Assembly (NCBI RefSeq): GCF_963678635.1
Contig: NC_087065.1
Span: 48,364,381-48,428,380, forward strand
Direction of reading: 5' to 3'
DNA from: Symsagittifera roscoffensis
Taxonomy: Eukaryota; Xenacoelomorpha; Acoela; Convolutidae
DNA: 64,000 bases
Part shown: piece by piece, positions 22,209 through 33,537 of the stretch
How positions within the stretch are numbered: position 1 is the stretch's first letter
Layout: each line of letters begins with the position of its first letter
Program-made: the position numbers and the translations under genes
The notes under the pieces: model-generated
What the model saw: only the letters and a program-made list of their open reading frames with translations
What the model was told of the DNA's origin: nothing
Database searches by the model: none

Positions 22209-22785
22209 TTTATGAAGAAAAAAATGCTAAAGAAATTGTGTAAAATCCACAAAAATTATCATTTTTTGTAATTTTCTGGGAACCATTTGCCCATACTTTT
22301 TTGTTAGAAAAGAATAAGTTGTTCTTTTTCTACTCAAAGAATTAGCAAAGAAATGAGTTTTGTCTAGCCAAGCTATCAAGATCCAGTGTTCTCCTCTGTC
22401 TTTGCTTGAAAGTGAGTTGATGAATGCAAATGAGTTTTTTGTTAGTTGAGGTACTTTATCGAGATCCAGATTATCGAGATGTACTTGAACCTGAGCTTAG
22501 GAATTCGTGCAAAAAATTAGAGAAGTGGAAACCTCTGCAACTTAGAAATTGTTTCTTGATTAACATCTAAGAACAAAGAAACTATTAGCACGATAATGTT
22601 TTTTTGAACAAAAAATTAAGATTATTTATTTACACGCATTTAGATATTGAATCGACAAAGTCCCATACACATGTCCTATGAAATGGACAAAAGCTTTTGA
22701 ACACTGCTTCACAGTCTAGGTTGAAAAGTATCTCGGGTTTTCAAAAAAACAGCTTTCATTGTCTACTTTTTCTGGAGATTTAGGT
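22209..22785 (-). pseudogene. Adenain-type cysteine protease, copy U1
   Basis: The catalytic His-Trp pair lies in EHWILIAWL (CACTGG at 22383-22388 on the minus strand) and the catalytic Cys in FCGFYT (codon 22249-22251). Spacing and order match adenovirus-type maturation proteases as carried by Polintons and adintoviruses. Where the family normally has Asp there is Asn (FANSL). The N-terminal part at 22785-22630 looks like a separate block ending CVWDFVDS, preceded by a TTCTTCAG acceptor-like sequence. Frame changes in the A-run near 22260 and upstream stops make it a pseudogene. In a live virus it would mature the virion proteins encoded next to it. Confidence 0.65.
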
Positions 22786-22879
22786 CTGAAGAAAAACAAA
22801 TTAGATAAAACAGAGACATTAACCGAGAAAAATCCCAAAAAAATTACAAGGTTTTCATAAGAACCCGATAGCTCAAAAA

Positions 22880-24080
22880 TTAAACAGTTTCAGCGACTAT
22901 TCCGAATTTGTCAATTTGAACATTTGATAGTCTTTCTCCCAAGAATATAACTTGGGTTAATTGCTTCAAGGGAAACTGGAAAAACATTTCTAATCTCAAG
23001 CTTTCTCCACTAAGTTCTGGATAATGCAAATGTTCAGCTGCATCCTGTAGTGAGGTCAATTAAAAATCAAGAACACAAAAATTTTGAAAAATTTCTATGA
23101 GAAGAGCTGGGAAACCTCCGTTAAACTCTATTGCTTTCATTGTTGTAACATACAGGCGACAAAAAAAGTTGTATCTAATAAAACAATTGCTCTTCCATCT
23201 CGAATAACTCTAAACTCTCTCAGATGAAAATGTTGATAATTGAAAAGTTTTCATAAAAAATCCCGCAACAGCTGAACTTGTATTCATTGCAATAGCTATT
23301 CTCCTTATTGGAGCATTTTTGAATAGTTACTCTTGTATGAATTGGTTTTGACGAGACAGAATGATACAAGTTCTTGAAATAGTTTCCATTTAATTGTTTT
23401 GAGCAGGTTCTATTTCCAGAATCCGTTGCAAGTATTGATGATTAGGTTCAGCAACTAAAATTTGTCTAGTAAACAGCGAACAATCAACAATTTTCAGAAT
23501 AACTTTTAGTTTATCAGATAGCATGTAAGAATTATGTCTAGCTCGATTTCGTTTATTTCGAACTTTGGTACTTGGTAGCAATAAATTTGCAAGGGCGAGT
23601 AAACAAAACAAGGGCGAGTTAACATATCAAGGGCGAGCCTCCCATAGAGTGAAAAAGTTATCCTAGTTATTACGGAATTGGCTCTATTAGTGAACGGATG
23701 CATATCAAATGCATCAGGAAATTCTTCAAAATTGTATCCATGACAAGCAAGTATTCCTTTTTTACTCGCTGCCGACTAGTTTAATTCGTTCGGTGTTTGT
23801 GACTTATGAGAATATTATTCGTTGGCGTTGTACCTACTGTGCTGTTAAATAAATTTCACAATTGGAGAGTAGTGAATGCAGTAGATTGTTTACATAAGTT
23901 AAGTAAGGTTCTGGTTCCTCATCTGGATCATCCTCTGAATTTGCTTTATGATCTGATTTTTCTCTCTTGAAAGCATCAAACAACCTTCCTTTTGAATAAT
24001 TGAAGCTTTGAACAAAGATGGGTATCACGCTAATCCAAGTGGAGATTACGATCCGTTTCAATTTCAAACTCAATACTACT
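22880..24080 (-). pseudogene. Hexon-like major capsid protein, copy U1
   Basis: Pieces in succession are 24073-23834 (ending TYVNNLLHSLLSNCEIYL), 23611-23390 (MLSDKLKVILKIVDCSLF) and shifted-frame blocks through 22880 (ENLHYPELSG-like at about 23030, FLGERLSNVQIDKFG at about 22920). I recognise these as conserved blocks of the double jelly-roll major capsid protein of adintovirus/Polinton elements. At least five frameshifts or stops are present. An internal segment between about 23700 and 23830 is shortened. This copy retains a 95-base stretch near 23225-23318 that copy U2 has lost. Confidence 0.65.
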
Positions 24081-24293
24081 TTTATCTAGAAAACTATTGG
24101 GGAATACAGTGAGATGACATAATTGTTTCCAAAACGAGGAAATTGTATAAATGCCGTACAGAAAATGATTACTTCGGTTTATACTCATTTTTTATTGTCA
24201 AAAAAGGCTTTGCGAAAGCGAGTGGTTTTCGAAGTACTTTTTAGAGAAATGGATGTGGTTACACTAGTTCTTCGCTTCTATTTTTTTCCACTT

Positions 24294-24575
24294 CTATCGT
24301 TTCCGAATTGTTTGTGTTCCCACATCTTTTGCAAATGTTTTGAGATTTTTGCGTCCACTAGCAAGTTTCTCAATCTCTGGAGCAGCAATTTCAAATAAAT
24401 CTGCTCCAGATCTTTTTACATCTAGGACGATATATTTTTTAATAAAGGGGATTGCAGTTCTCCCAAGAGTTTGCGCAAGAGCACCAAAACCTTTTCCACG
24501 TTTTTCTTGTGTGTCCTCAAAAATGGGAAAATCAGCTGAATTTTGAGCATCCGTTTCGTATGAAGTATAAATCAA
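24294..24575 (-). CDS. Basic virion-core (X-like) protein, copy U1
   Basis: This is the longest intact frame of the unit, 93 codons. It holds EKRGKGFGALAQTLGR at about residues 23-38, an amphipathic helix IPFIKKYIV, and a basic C-terminus (RKNLKTFAKD...IRKR). This short Gly/Lys/Arg-rich protein type is found next to the penton and hexon genes of adintovirus-like elements. There it is thought to be a core protein comparable to adenovirus pX. The frame opens with TTG. Copy U2 has one extra A near 31829 that switches the N-terminal frame, and an ATG there may be the native start. The last codons lead straight into the next gene's spacer. Confidence 0.6.
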   Translation of the reverse strand: MIYTSYETDAQNSADFPIFEDTQEKRGKGFGALAQTLGRTAIPFIKKYIVLDVKRSGADLFEIAAPEIEKLASGRKNLKTFAKDVGTQTIRKR

Positions 24576-24599
24576 AATTGATTATTCGAAATCTTGCCG

Positions 24600-25240
24600 A
24601 ACAAGTGAACAACTCATGAATTTCCTTCGGACAGAAAGGAATTTTTTTCGCCTGTACTATCTCTGATTTCTATCTTGATACTATGGAACGATTTTTCAAC
24701 AGTTTTTCAAACTGTAAGTTTATTAAGGACTGATAATTCATGTACCGTTTTGTAGAAATTAAATCTCCACTTTTACTTTAGAGATGAATGGAATACAACG
24801 CAAAAAAAGAGTTTTTCTATCACCGACTAAGTTGAATTCTATAATAGCAGTATAAATGATCAAAAATCAAAGAATCTATAATTATAAGGTTGTAAGAATA
24901 CTGATGATAATTCTGTCTTTTTTCCATTTTTATAACCCCTGTTTGACTTTGACCTTTTGTGTAACTTTATCTACTGATACATATATTCTGCTATCTTCAA
25001 TTGCTTGAGCACCTAGACGTTCTCGAACTTTGTTTTTCGTGGCTACAAGTATATCAACAATAGTTGGATACAATCCTGGTTCAAAATGCATCGGTTCAAT
25101 CTTTCTTTTCCCCTCAGAGCTTTATCTTCCAACTACGAAAGCAAATTTTCCCTATGTAACAATTTGGTACAAAATGTGGTATGATATTTCTGAAATAACA
25201 AGTTCTCATGCTCCCTTCAAATGTCTTTGCTCGGGTAGAA
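24600..25240 (-). pseudogene. Penton-like (minor capsid) protein, copy U1
   Basis: This is equivalent to 31890-32565, where the reading is clearer. The N-terminal jelly-roll blocks, the short deletion after the VKVKQG-type segment (about 24950) and the C-terminal NYQSFINL-type segment (about 24735) are all present, in three frames. The stop after KVKQGL is shared with copy U2. Confidence 0.5.
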
Positions 25241-25379
25241 AAATTATAAAAAAAACTCTTTTATAAAATTTTTTTGTTTAAAAAAATGATCAACGAAAAT
25301 TATTTGGCTAAAAGTTAGGAGAAGCATTAGAAAGTAGCTCAAAAGTAGAAAAAAACTCATGACAGCTGATCGATAAAAA

Positions 25380-25785
25380 CAATTTACCTTTCATCATATC
25401 ATTTACTCAGCTTTTTTTCACAACATTTTCCCAGCTCTTTTTTCGAGATCTTTGATTTTGTATTCAGCAGGCTTTTTTTGTAGATATTGTCGAAATTTTA
25501 AAAATTTTATCTGATATTTGTGGTTTGTATCACTTTCGAAAAGGAACATCATTCTTTGAATTTCTCACTCTATCTCCAATTTTGAATTTTGGTTTCTTAT
25601 ACATTGTTAGAGGTTTTTTGTGCTTTATGGCGAAGCAATTAGTATTCTTGAACTCTCTAGGTCATTTCCCAAAAGATCTAATGACGCGACAAATTCTTGT
25701 AGACACATTTTGAGGTAATTTGTTAACGAATTTTTGATCATGATCTTTTATGTAGCGGTAAATCATGTGTTTAAGGATTGAATAG

Positions 25786-25827
<42 letters not shown>

Positions 25828-26130
25828 AAGCAGCTTTTGTTTCACTCATTGTTGAGATAACTTCAATGTCTCTCGCCTAACAAATTTTTTTCAAAGTTTC
25901 CCCATATTCTCTTCTTTTTTCAACCCAATTTTTGCAGGTGTGTTTTGTTCGAGAAACCGATTTTTTAAAAGTTTTCCAAGTGTTTTTGGTATTTTTTGTT
26001 TTTCCAGCTTGAACTCCAAAAATTCGCAAAAAAACTTTCACAGCAACCAATAAATACTTGACTTCATTGTTTTTACTCGCCAGTTTGTCCAAAAAAGCCA
26101 AGTCTTTTGGGAAACTTCACATTGCAGGAC
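25380..26130 (-). pseudogene. Polinton-type integrase, copy U1
   Basis: The core begins in AFLDKLASKNNEVKYLL (26098-26048), open from 26101 to a TAG at 25877. It resumes with ETKAAFAE at about 25835. The Glu of this block is the expected third catalytic residue. Immediately after it a CT/GA microsatellite (25788-25822) has expanded. Its 35 bases put the rest out of frame. Beyond it ILKHMIYRYI, the basic segment KYKKPKFKIGDRV-like and VPFRK mark the end of the core and the C-terminal domain. A live copy would insert the viral DNA. Confidence 0.6.
25788..25822 (+). repeat. CT microsatellite inside the integrase, U1
   Basis: This is a (CT)n run of 35 bases with one CTTT interruption. The copy in U2 (33079-33113) has exactly the same length. 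On the minus strand it encodes alternating Arg-Glu right after the putative catalytic Glu. Confidence 0.95.
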
Positions 26131-26245
26131 CAATTTTTATCTAGGATGTCTTGGTTTGTAAAAATTAACCTACTTTCTTTTTTGACAAACCGCTTCTTCG
26201 ACTCAAGCGGTCTTCGACTCACCGTAGACAACAACCTGTTCAGAC

Positions 26246-27000
26246 TTACCTTCTCAGATTTTGAATGGAAATAGTTCCTCTGTGCTTCGCTTTGTCATTC
26301 TTGTTGATAGCAAATTTAGGTGGTATTTGAGCTGCTTTCAAAAGTGGACAGCAAACATCTGGAAAACCGGTATTTTTTCTCTTTAGTGCACACACAAAGT
26401 CTACAATAGATTCTTTTGTGTCTCGATTATCTAATATGATTTTTTCAGACTGACTTAGTTTAGATCTAGGAGAAATCAAACTTAATTCAATAAGTTGCTT
26501 ATTGTTAATCGTTTTCAACCTGGCATTTACAGCCGTGTGAATAGAATCAAAGACTTTTGAGACAATCTCCTCTTTTTCCTGCTTTTATTCAAACTTTGGC
26601 TTATTGGAAGCGTACTTTGTGGTAGATAAAATGGTTGTTCTAATAAGGAATTAGAACAAACGGATCCATACTATGTCAAGCGTTTATTGACAAGAGGAGT
26701 GAAAAAATATATTAGTTGTGAGCCTTGAGGCGAGCTGAAAAAAGTTCTTCTTTCATGCAGTGAAGTTTTCTTCGTGTGACTTCTGATATTTCTCTTCGGT
26801 GTTTTACTACGTCTATTTTTCAGAGATCCTGTAGCTCGCTTCGTAGCAAATTTACTAGACATTAACCGAGGAACTGAACGAAACTTTTTGGACAATGGAG
26901 GGTGAATTGTTTTTGAAGTTTTTGGGAAAATGTGTGAAACATTGAGCGTATAGAGACGTATTGTATGTACATCGTCCAAAATTTTGTTTCTGTTCCTGTT
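26246..27000 (-). pseudogene. Unassigned ORF between ATPase and integrase, copy U1
   Basis: Coding-like sequence in two or three frames. The best open pieces are 26518-26246 (ELSLISPRSKLSQSEKI, then VDFVCALKRKN) and 26979-26671, a Lys/Arg/Ser-rich stretch. The position between packaging ATPase and integrase is kept in both units. I do not recognise it. A basic, helical virion or DNA-binding protein would fit the composition. A GTAAGT donor-like sequence lies directly after the last codons (about 26245). Confidence 0.4.
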
Positions 27001-27029
27001 GGTAAAAAATCTTTGATAGCACTGAACCT

Positions 27030-27720
27030 GTTTGTGCAGAACTTTAGCGAGTCAACTGTTTTCAGAATTATATCAATGAACAAATGACCATATGGAATAG
27101 ATGTTGCATCTTGATACTACTCTTTCAACCGAGATCCTAGACCTAGTTGTTGACTAAATGTATTGATTATTAAAACATCTCTCAGTGACTTGAGCATGAC
27201 TTTGTGTATTTTTTGTAACTCTACATCTCTTCCCAATTTGCTTTGATGAAAGAATTTATGCTTTTTTGTACATATTGTACCAAGTCCCGTGTCTTTCAGC
27301 AGTATCATTTTTTACAATCTGCTTAGAATTTGAAATTCTTTCACAAGAGTCATCAAATGATAATAGAAATGTTGTTCTAATATTGGGAAGGTTTCAAATA
27401 AGTTCACAGTCACATCCTTGGATAAATTTCAGGTTTTTTCTTTGCATTTGTCCATAAAGAGAATGATAATGTTGATAAAAGTAGAAAACTTTGTTAAATT
27501 TGGGTTGAAATGCTACCCAAGCTGTTGTTTCTTCACATGCACTGGATAACATTAATCGAACAATTGCACAGGCTTGTATTAATCCTATTTAAAAATTGGC
27601 ACCGAAAAACTAAAACAGATCTTCTACGCGCACGTCCAAAAACTTCCATAATTTTCGTTCATGATTCTTCATCAAAAACTAATTTTCCTAAATTTAAATG
27701 CTTGTCAATTTCATCACCAA
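27030..27720 (-). pseudogene. Packaging-type ATPase (FtsK/A32-like), copy U1
   Basis: This matches the clearer copy at 34290-34960. Preserved pieces are a FFHQSKLGRDVELQKI block (27270-27220) and the C-terminal YQDATSIPYGH segment after a TAG at 27117-27119. The Walker A region near 27570 reads GLIQACAIVRL and lacks the lysine. Additional stops separate it from the Walker B region. See the U2 copy for the reasoning. Confidence 0.55.
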
Positions 27721-27769
27721 TCTCGACTTTGGACTGAAAAAACTGATAATGATTAATATTTAAATTTCA

Positions 27770-28288
27770 AAAATACAAGATATACAAAACGATCTATATG
27801 GTTTATATACTATTAAAAAACATTGATTCTATGTTCCGTATGCAAATGCTTTTCTTTTTGCACAGTGATGTATTTTTGGATGTCAAAACAGTTAGTTGAC
27901 ACACCTTCAATCATATTCTTTATGTTTGAAAATCTAATTATGAACTTTTGGGCATGCGTTTTAACCCAGGTTTGTAACCTTTGTTTCCAAAATTTTTGAC
28001 AGAATTTTACATTTTTTAGAAAAGGAAAAAAATTCGAAAAATGCAAAAAAAATTTTCGTTTCTAGAGCATTTATTTTTTTCATTAGTTTTTCAACCTCAA
28101 TATATTTTTCATAATCACTGCTCTAATTGATTCTTCAAAGATGATCCGTACAACAAGTGGAATGAGATGTTGCCTTGTCTTTTTTGGAAAAGAATTGAAT
28201 ATCCCACAATTTGTTCATTTTTATAAACTTCTAACTCTTCCACTTTTTTGTTTTCAACACAGTCAATATCCAAAACAACCAGACTCAT
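27770..28288 (-). pseudogene. Possible exonuclease-like ORF, copy U1
   Basis: This starts at ATG 28288 with MSLVVLDIDCVENK and shows the same two in-frame stops (TGA, TAG) at 28150-28127 as copy U2. Its end carries Cys/His-rich traces. See the U2 copy at 35045-35571. Confidence 0.4.
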
Positions 28289-28327
28289 GATGTTAATTGT
28301 TTTTGCTAAAATTTTTGGTTGAAATGA

Positions 28328-28960
28328 CTAACATTCGAACAATGCATAAACTGTTGAAGCAAAAGTTTTAAAATATAAACAGAAAAGCAATCCAGTCACG
28401 TGACCAAGAAAATAAGAACTAGAAAATCTAGGTAAAAAATAACAATAACCAGTTCCCTTATGTGTAGTAGACTTTACAGACCCAGCTGCATGATGCAGAA
28501 TTGCATGAAGTCTGAAGATTTTGGTATTTGCAAAAAAAAATCGATACAGAAATTTCCGTATCCAATTAGACCCCCAAAAGGAAGTTTTCGGTCCATTTCT
28601 TTCAAATTTATGCTCGGGCCTGAAAACAAAACAGATAGAAAGAAAATAGATTTTTTTCAATTTGGTGAAAACTCATGCTACCCAAATCCAAATTTCTGAG
28701 AAATTCAATCAATATCTGAACGTTCATTTTCTACAGTGCTTTCGTCAATAATGATATAAATTTTTTTGAATGTTTCTACAAAACACGAAACCGAGGGGAT
28801 AAAATCAACCATTTTCTTATTTTTATTATACACTTTATTAAACACTTGATTATACTCTCCTTTTCTTTACTGAGTTTTTTGATAAATTTTCCCAGTTTTT
28901 TCTTTCGTACGATAATCTATAACCTTTATTTTATAATATCAAAACGATAACCTAGAAAAG
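28328..28960 (-). pseudogene. Unassigned ORFs upstream of the exonuclease-like gene, copy U1
   Basis: Two coding-like pieces are seen. One, 28660-28328 (110 codons), has Cys/Phe-rich segments (GTGYCYFLPRF, FLGHVTGLLFCLYF). Before it, a piece at about 28960-28690 encodes a basic segment followed by VDFIPSV and an acidic end. Both are repeated in U2, where the second is an open frame of 72 codons. I recognise neither. Confidence 0.35.
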
Positions 28961-29022
28961 TTTTAAGTCTTCCAATATGCAAGTTCCACTCAAATCAAAA
29001 CGACGAAAGATAGTTCAAAGAG

Positions 29023-29237
29023 AGTTGACCTGATTCAAGTTAGGTTGACTCAAGGTGATCCTTTATGGTGATCCTTAGATCGATGGTCTATCTAAGATGG
29101 TCCATCTAAGAGTTGATAGAGCTTAGGTTAGATTGGCTCAAGGTAGTCCTTAATGGATTACCTTAGATTCCCGAAAGATGGTTAAAGAGAGTTGACCTGA
29201 TAAAAGTTAGGTTGACTCAAGGTGATCCTTTATGGCG
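29023..29237 (+). repeat. 168-bp satellite, 1.3 copies (edge of U1)
   Basis: This starts with agttgacctgat at 29023, and the next monomer starts at 29190. It is the same family as the 4.3-copy array at 36308-37027 and occupies the equivalent position at the end of the unit. Confidence 0.95.
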
Positions 29238-29614
29238 ATGATACATTTTCAATTGATACAAAATCGAATTGTCTGCAGAATGTAGAATGTAGAATGAAGG
29301 TCTTTTAAATAGTTTTTTTGTTTCATGGTAAGTCAATAATAAAAAGTTTTTTGGGCAAAAAATTAGATTTTTTTTTCAAAAAAATAAAGCTTTTTCTTAA
29401 AAATTTCAGAACACGATATATCTAATTCAAGCTTTTATTGGTTTTATGTGATATGCTCGAACAAGTTGAAACCTTATTCGAGAAAAAAATTCAAGTTTTA
29501 CGAGAAAAAGTTTTAAATTTTAGAGAAAGTATATAAATCACTGCATCGTATAGTAAATTTGTTGCAATAATTTACATCCACATCTTGAAAACTATTTCAC
29601 TTTCCCTAGAAGAT
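29238..29614. other. Spacer between U1 and U2
   Basis: AT-rich sequence with A/T homopolymers and no coding signal that I can see. It has no equivalent at the left edge of U1, which abuts the Mutator-like relic instead. It therefore marks original flank of the block rather than part of the duplicated unit. Confidence 0.5.
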
Positions 29615-30190
29615 TTTATGAAGAAAAAATGCTGAAGAAATTGTGTAAAATCCACAAAAATTATCATTTTTGTAATTTTCTGGGAACCATTCGCCAATAC
29701 TTTTTTGTTAGAAAAGAATAAGTTGTTCTTTTTCTACCCAAAGAATTAGCAAAGAAGTAATTTTTGTCTAGCCAAGCTATCAAGATCCAGTGTTCTCCTC
29801 TGTCCTTGCTGGAAAGTGAGTTGATGAATGCAAATGAGTGTTTTGTTAGTTGAGGTACTTTATCGAGATCCAGATTATCGAGATGTACTTGAACCTGCGC
29901 TTAGGAATTTGTGCAAAAAATTAGAGAAGTGGAAACCTCTGCAACTTAGAAATTGTTTCTTGATTAACATCTAAGAACAAAGAAACTATTAGCACGATAA
30001 TGTTTTTTTGAACAAAAAATTAAGATTATTTACTTACAAGCATTTAGGTATTGAATCGACAAAGTCCCATACACAAGTCCTATGAAATGGACAAAAGCTA
30101 TTGAACACTGCTTCACAGTCTAGATTGAAAAAGTATCTCGGGTTTTCAATAAAACAGCATTCATTGTCTACTTTTTCTGGAGATTTAGGT
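29615..30190 (-). pseudogene. Adenain-type cysteine protease, copy U2
   Basis: The frame reads DRGEHWILIAWLDKNYFF with the catalytic His-Trp codons at 29787-29792, then FANSLGRKRTTYSFL. In the next frame the catalytic Cys lies in FCGFYT (codon 29654-29656). The N-terminal block (30190-30034) contains CPFHRTCVWDFVDSIPKC. It is bracketed by an acceptor-like TTCTTCAG and a donor-like GTAAGTA, so either an exon or an in-frame break is possible. It is the last gene of the leftward block. Asn replaces the usual Asp in FADSL, as in U1, suggesting loss of the third active-site residue before duplication. Confidence 0.65.
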
Positions 30191-30269
30191 CTGAAGAAAA
30201 ACAAATTAGATCAAACAGAGACAATAACAATGAAAAATCCCAAAAAAATTACAAGATTTTCATAAGAAC

Positions 30270-31390
30270 CCGATAACTCAAAAATTAAACAGTTTCAGCG
30301 ACTATTCCGAATTTGCCAATTTGAACATTTGATAGTTTTTCTCCCAAGACTATAACTTGGGTTAATGGCTCCAAGGGAAACTGGAAAAACATTTTTAATC
30401 TCAAGCTTTCTCCACTAAGTTCTGGATAATGCAAATGTTCAGCTGCATCCTGTAGTGAGGTCAATTAAAAATCAAGAACACAGAAATTTTGAAAAATTTC
30501 TATGGGAAGAGTTGGGAAACCTTCGTTAAACTCTATTGCTTTCATTGTTGTAACATACGGGCGACAAAAAAAGTTGTATCTAATGAGACAATTGCTCTTC
30601 CATCTCGAATAACTCTAAGCTCTCTTTTGAATAGTTACTCTTGTATGAATTGGTTTTGACGAGACAGAATGATACAAGTTCTTGAAATAGTTTCCATTTA
30701 ATTGTTTTGAGCAGGTTCTATTTCCAGAATCCGTTGCAAGTATTGATGATTAGGTTCAGCAACTAAAATTTGTCTAGTAAACAGCGAACAATCAACAATT
30801 TTCAGAATAACTTTTAGTTTATCAGATAGCATGTAAGAATTATGTCTAGCTCGATTTCGTTTATTTCGAACTTTGGTACTTGGTAGCAATAAATTTGCAA
30901 GGGCGAGTAAACAAAACAAGGGCGAGTAAACATATCAATGGCGAGCCTCCCATAGAGTGAAAAAGTTATCCTAGTTATTACGGAATTAGCTCTATTAGTG
31001 AACGGATGCATATCAAATGCATCAGGAAATTCTTCAAAATTGTATCCATGACAAGCAAGTATTCCTTTATTACTCGCTGCCGACTAGTTTAATTCGTTCG
31101 GTGTTTAAGACTTATGAGAATATTATTAATTGGCGTTGTACCTACTGTGTTGTTAAAATAAACTTCACCATTGGAGAGTAGTGAATGCAGTAGATTGTTT
31201 ACATAAGTTAAGTAAGGTTCTGGTTCTCATCTGGATCATCCTCTGAATTTGCTTAATGATCTGATTTTTCTCTCTTGAAAGCATCAAACAACCTTCCTTT
31301 TGAATAATTGAAGCTTTGAACAAAGATGGGTATCACGCTAATCCAAGTGGAGATTACGATCCGTTTCAATTTCAAACTCAATACTACTTT
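30270..31390 (-). pseudogene. Hexon-like major capsid protein, copy U2
   Basis: This copy has the same blocks as U1: the MLSDKLKVILKIVDCSLF piece at 30919-30698, the TYVNNLLHSL block at about 31205, and the C-terminal ERLSNVQIDKFG-like block (about 30330). The stretch equivalent to 23225-23318 is deleted here at about 30615. One base fewer than U1 near 31227 breaks the N-terminal frame, which is open in U1. It was presumably the shell-forming protein. Confidence 0.62.
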
Positions 31391-31589
31391 TATCTAGAGA
31401 ACTACTGGGGAATACAGTGAGATGACATAATTATTTCCAAAACGAGGAAATTGTATAAATTCCGTACAAAAAATGATTACTTTGGTTTATACTCATTTTT
31501 TATTGTCAAAAAAGTCTTTGCGAGAGCGAGTGGTTTTCGAACTACGTTTTAGAGAAATGGATGTGGTTCCACTAGTTCTTCGCTTCTAT

Positions 31590-31859
31590 TTTTTTCCACT
31601 TCTATCGTTTCCGAATTGTTTGTGTTCCCACATCTTTTGCAAATGTTTTGAGATTTTTGCGTCCACTAGCAAGTTTCTAAATCTCTGGAGCAGAAATTTC
31701 AAATAAATCTGCTCCAGGTCTTTTTGCATCTAGGACGATATATTTTTTAATAAAGGGGATTGCAGTTCTCCCAAGAGTTTGCGCAAGATCACCAAAACCT
31801 TTTCCACGTTTTTCTTGTGTGTCCTCAAAAAATGGGAAAATCAGCTGAATTTTGAGCAT
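31590..31859 (-). pseudogene. Basic virion-core (X-like) protein, copy U2
   Basis: Frame 31859-31677 begins with ATG and carries EKRGKGFGDLAQTLGR. It ends early because a GAG codon of U1 is TAG here (31677-31679). The basic C-terminal half lies downstream but is untranslated. This nonsense change is private to U2. Confidence 0.6.
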
Positions 31860-31889
31860 CCGTTTTGTATGAAGTATAAATCAAAATTG

Positions 31890-32565
31890 ATTATTCAAAA
31901 TCTTGCCGAACAAGTGAACAACTCATAAATTTCCTTCGGACAGAAAAGAATTTTTTTCGCCTGTACTATCTCTGATTTCTATCTTGATACTATGGAACGA
32001 TTTTTTAACAGTTTTTCAAACCGTAAATTTATAAAGGACTGATAATTCATGTACCGTTTTGTAGAAATTAAATCTCCACTTCTATTTTAGAGATGAATGG
32101 AATACAACGCAATAAAAGAGTTTTTCTTTCACCGACTAATTTGAATTCTATACTAGCAGTATAAATGATCAAAAATCAAAGAATCTTTTATTATAAGGTT
32201 GTAAGAATACTGTTGATAATTCTGTCTTTTTTCCATTTTTATAACCCCTGTTTGACTTTGACCTTTTGTGTAACTTTATCTACTGATACATATATTCTGC
32301 TATCTTCAATTGCTTCAGCACCTAGACGTTCTCGAACTTTGTTTTTCATGGCTACAAGTATATCAACAATAGTTGGATACAATCTTGGTTCAAAATGCAT
32401 CGGTTCAATCTTTCTTTTCCCCTCAGAGCTTTCTCTTCCATCTACGAAAGCAAACTTTCCCTGTGTAACAATTTGGTACAAAATGTGGTATGATATTTCT
32501 GAAATAACAAGTTCTCGTGCTCCCTTCAAATGTCTTTGCTCGGGTAGAAAAATTATAAAAAAAAC
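31890..32565 (-). pseudogene. Penton-like (minor capsid) protein, copy U2
   Basis: The open piece (about 32565-32239) contains LPEQRHLKGARELVISEISY, then KFAFVDGRESSEGKRKIEP and PTIVDILVAMKNK. I recognise these as N-terminal blocks of the minor capsid (penton) protein family of Polinton/adintovirus elements. It stops after KVKQGL. A deletion has removed the next conserved segment, and the C-terminal block with NYQSFINLRFEKLL lies at 32055-32010 in another frame. The usual length for the family is well over 300 residues. Placement between integrase and core protein supports the call. A different virion protein of the same cluster is the main alternative. Confidence 0.55.
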
Positions 32566-32689
32566 TCTTTTATAAAATTTTTTTGTTTAAAAAAATGATC
32601 AACGAAAATTATTTGGGTAAAAGTTAGGAGAAGCGTTAGAAAGTAGCTCAAAAGTAGAAAAAAACTCATAACAGCTGATCGATAAAAAC

Positions 32690-33076
32690 AATTTACCTTT
32701 CATCATATCATTTACTCTGCTTTTTTTCACAACATTTTCCCAGCTTTTTTTTTCGAGATCTTTGATTTTGTATTCAGCAGGCTTTTTTTTGTAGAATTTT
32801 ATCTGAATTTTGTGGTTTGTATCACTTTCGAAAAGGAACATCATTCTTTGAATTTCTCACTCTATCTCCAATTTTGAATTTTGGTTTCTTATACATTGTT
32901 AGAGGTTTTTTGTGCTTTATTGCGAAGCAATTAGTATTCTTGAACTCTCTAGGTCATTTCCCAAAAGATCTAATGACGCGACAAATTCTTGTAGACACAT
33001 TTTGAGGTAATTTGTTAATGAATTTTTTATCATGATTTTTATGTAGCGGTAAATCATGTGTTTAAGGATTGAATAG

Positions 33077-33118
<42 letters not shown>

Positions 33119-33425
33119 AAGCAGCTTTTGTTTCACTCATTGTTGAGATAACTTCAATGTCTCTCGCCTAACAATTTTTTTTCAAAGTTTCCCCATATTC
33201 TCTTCTTTTTTCAACCCAATTTTTTCAGGAGTGTTTTGTTCGAGAAACCGATTTTTTAAAAGTTTTCCAAGTGTTTTTGGCATTTTTTGTTTTTCCAGCT
33301 TGAACTCCAAAAGTTCGCAAAAAAAACATTCACAGCAACCAATAAATACTTGAATTCATTGTTTTTACTCGCCAGTTTGTCCAAAAAAGCCAAGTCTTTT
33401 GGGAAACTTCACATTGCAGGACCAA
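32690..33425 (-). pseudogene. Polinton-type integrase, copy U2
   Basis: Same features as U1, including the CT run of identical length after the ETKAAFAE block and the basic C-terminal segment (YKIKDLEKKSWENV at about 32760). It lacks about 17 bases present in U1 near 25490. Because the microsatellite is equally long in both units, its frameshift predates the duplication. Confidence 0.6.
33079..33113 (+). repeat. CT microsatellite inside the integrase, U2
   Basis: A (CT)n run of 35 bases, the same length and interruption as in U1. Confidence 0.95.
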
Positions 33426-33537
33426 TTTTTATGTAGGATGTCTTGGTTTGTAAAAATTAACCTACTTTCTTTTTTGACAAACCGCTTCTTCGACTCAAGC
33501 GGTCTTCGACTCACCGTAGACAACAATCTGTTCAGAC

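Larger units (their letters stand above)
22209..29237 (-). repeat. Tandem unit U1 of the adintovirus/Polinton-like structural block
   Basis: This unit is repeated at 29615-37030 in the same orientation with an offset of about 7290-7410. The two are roughly 95 percent identical in the lines I compared. Its minus-strand gene order runs from unassigned ORFs through exonuclease-like, ATPase, unassigned, integrase, penton-like, core-like and hexon-like to protease. It starts with the protease tail and ends in 1.3 copies of a 168-bp satellite. Every gene is broken. Confidence 0.92.

Noticed and set aside
32165-32575. 136-codon + strand frame over the penton-like gene, and many other + frames at 24-36 kb
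   Set aside because: They are shadows of the minus-strand viral genes. Motifs and conservation lie on the minus strand.
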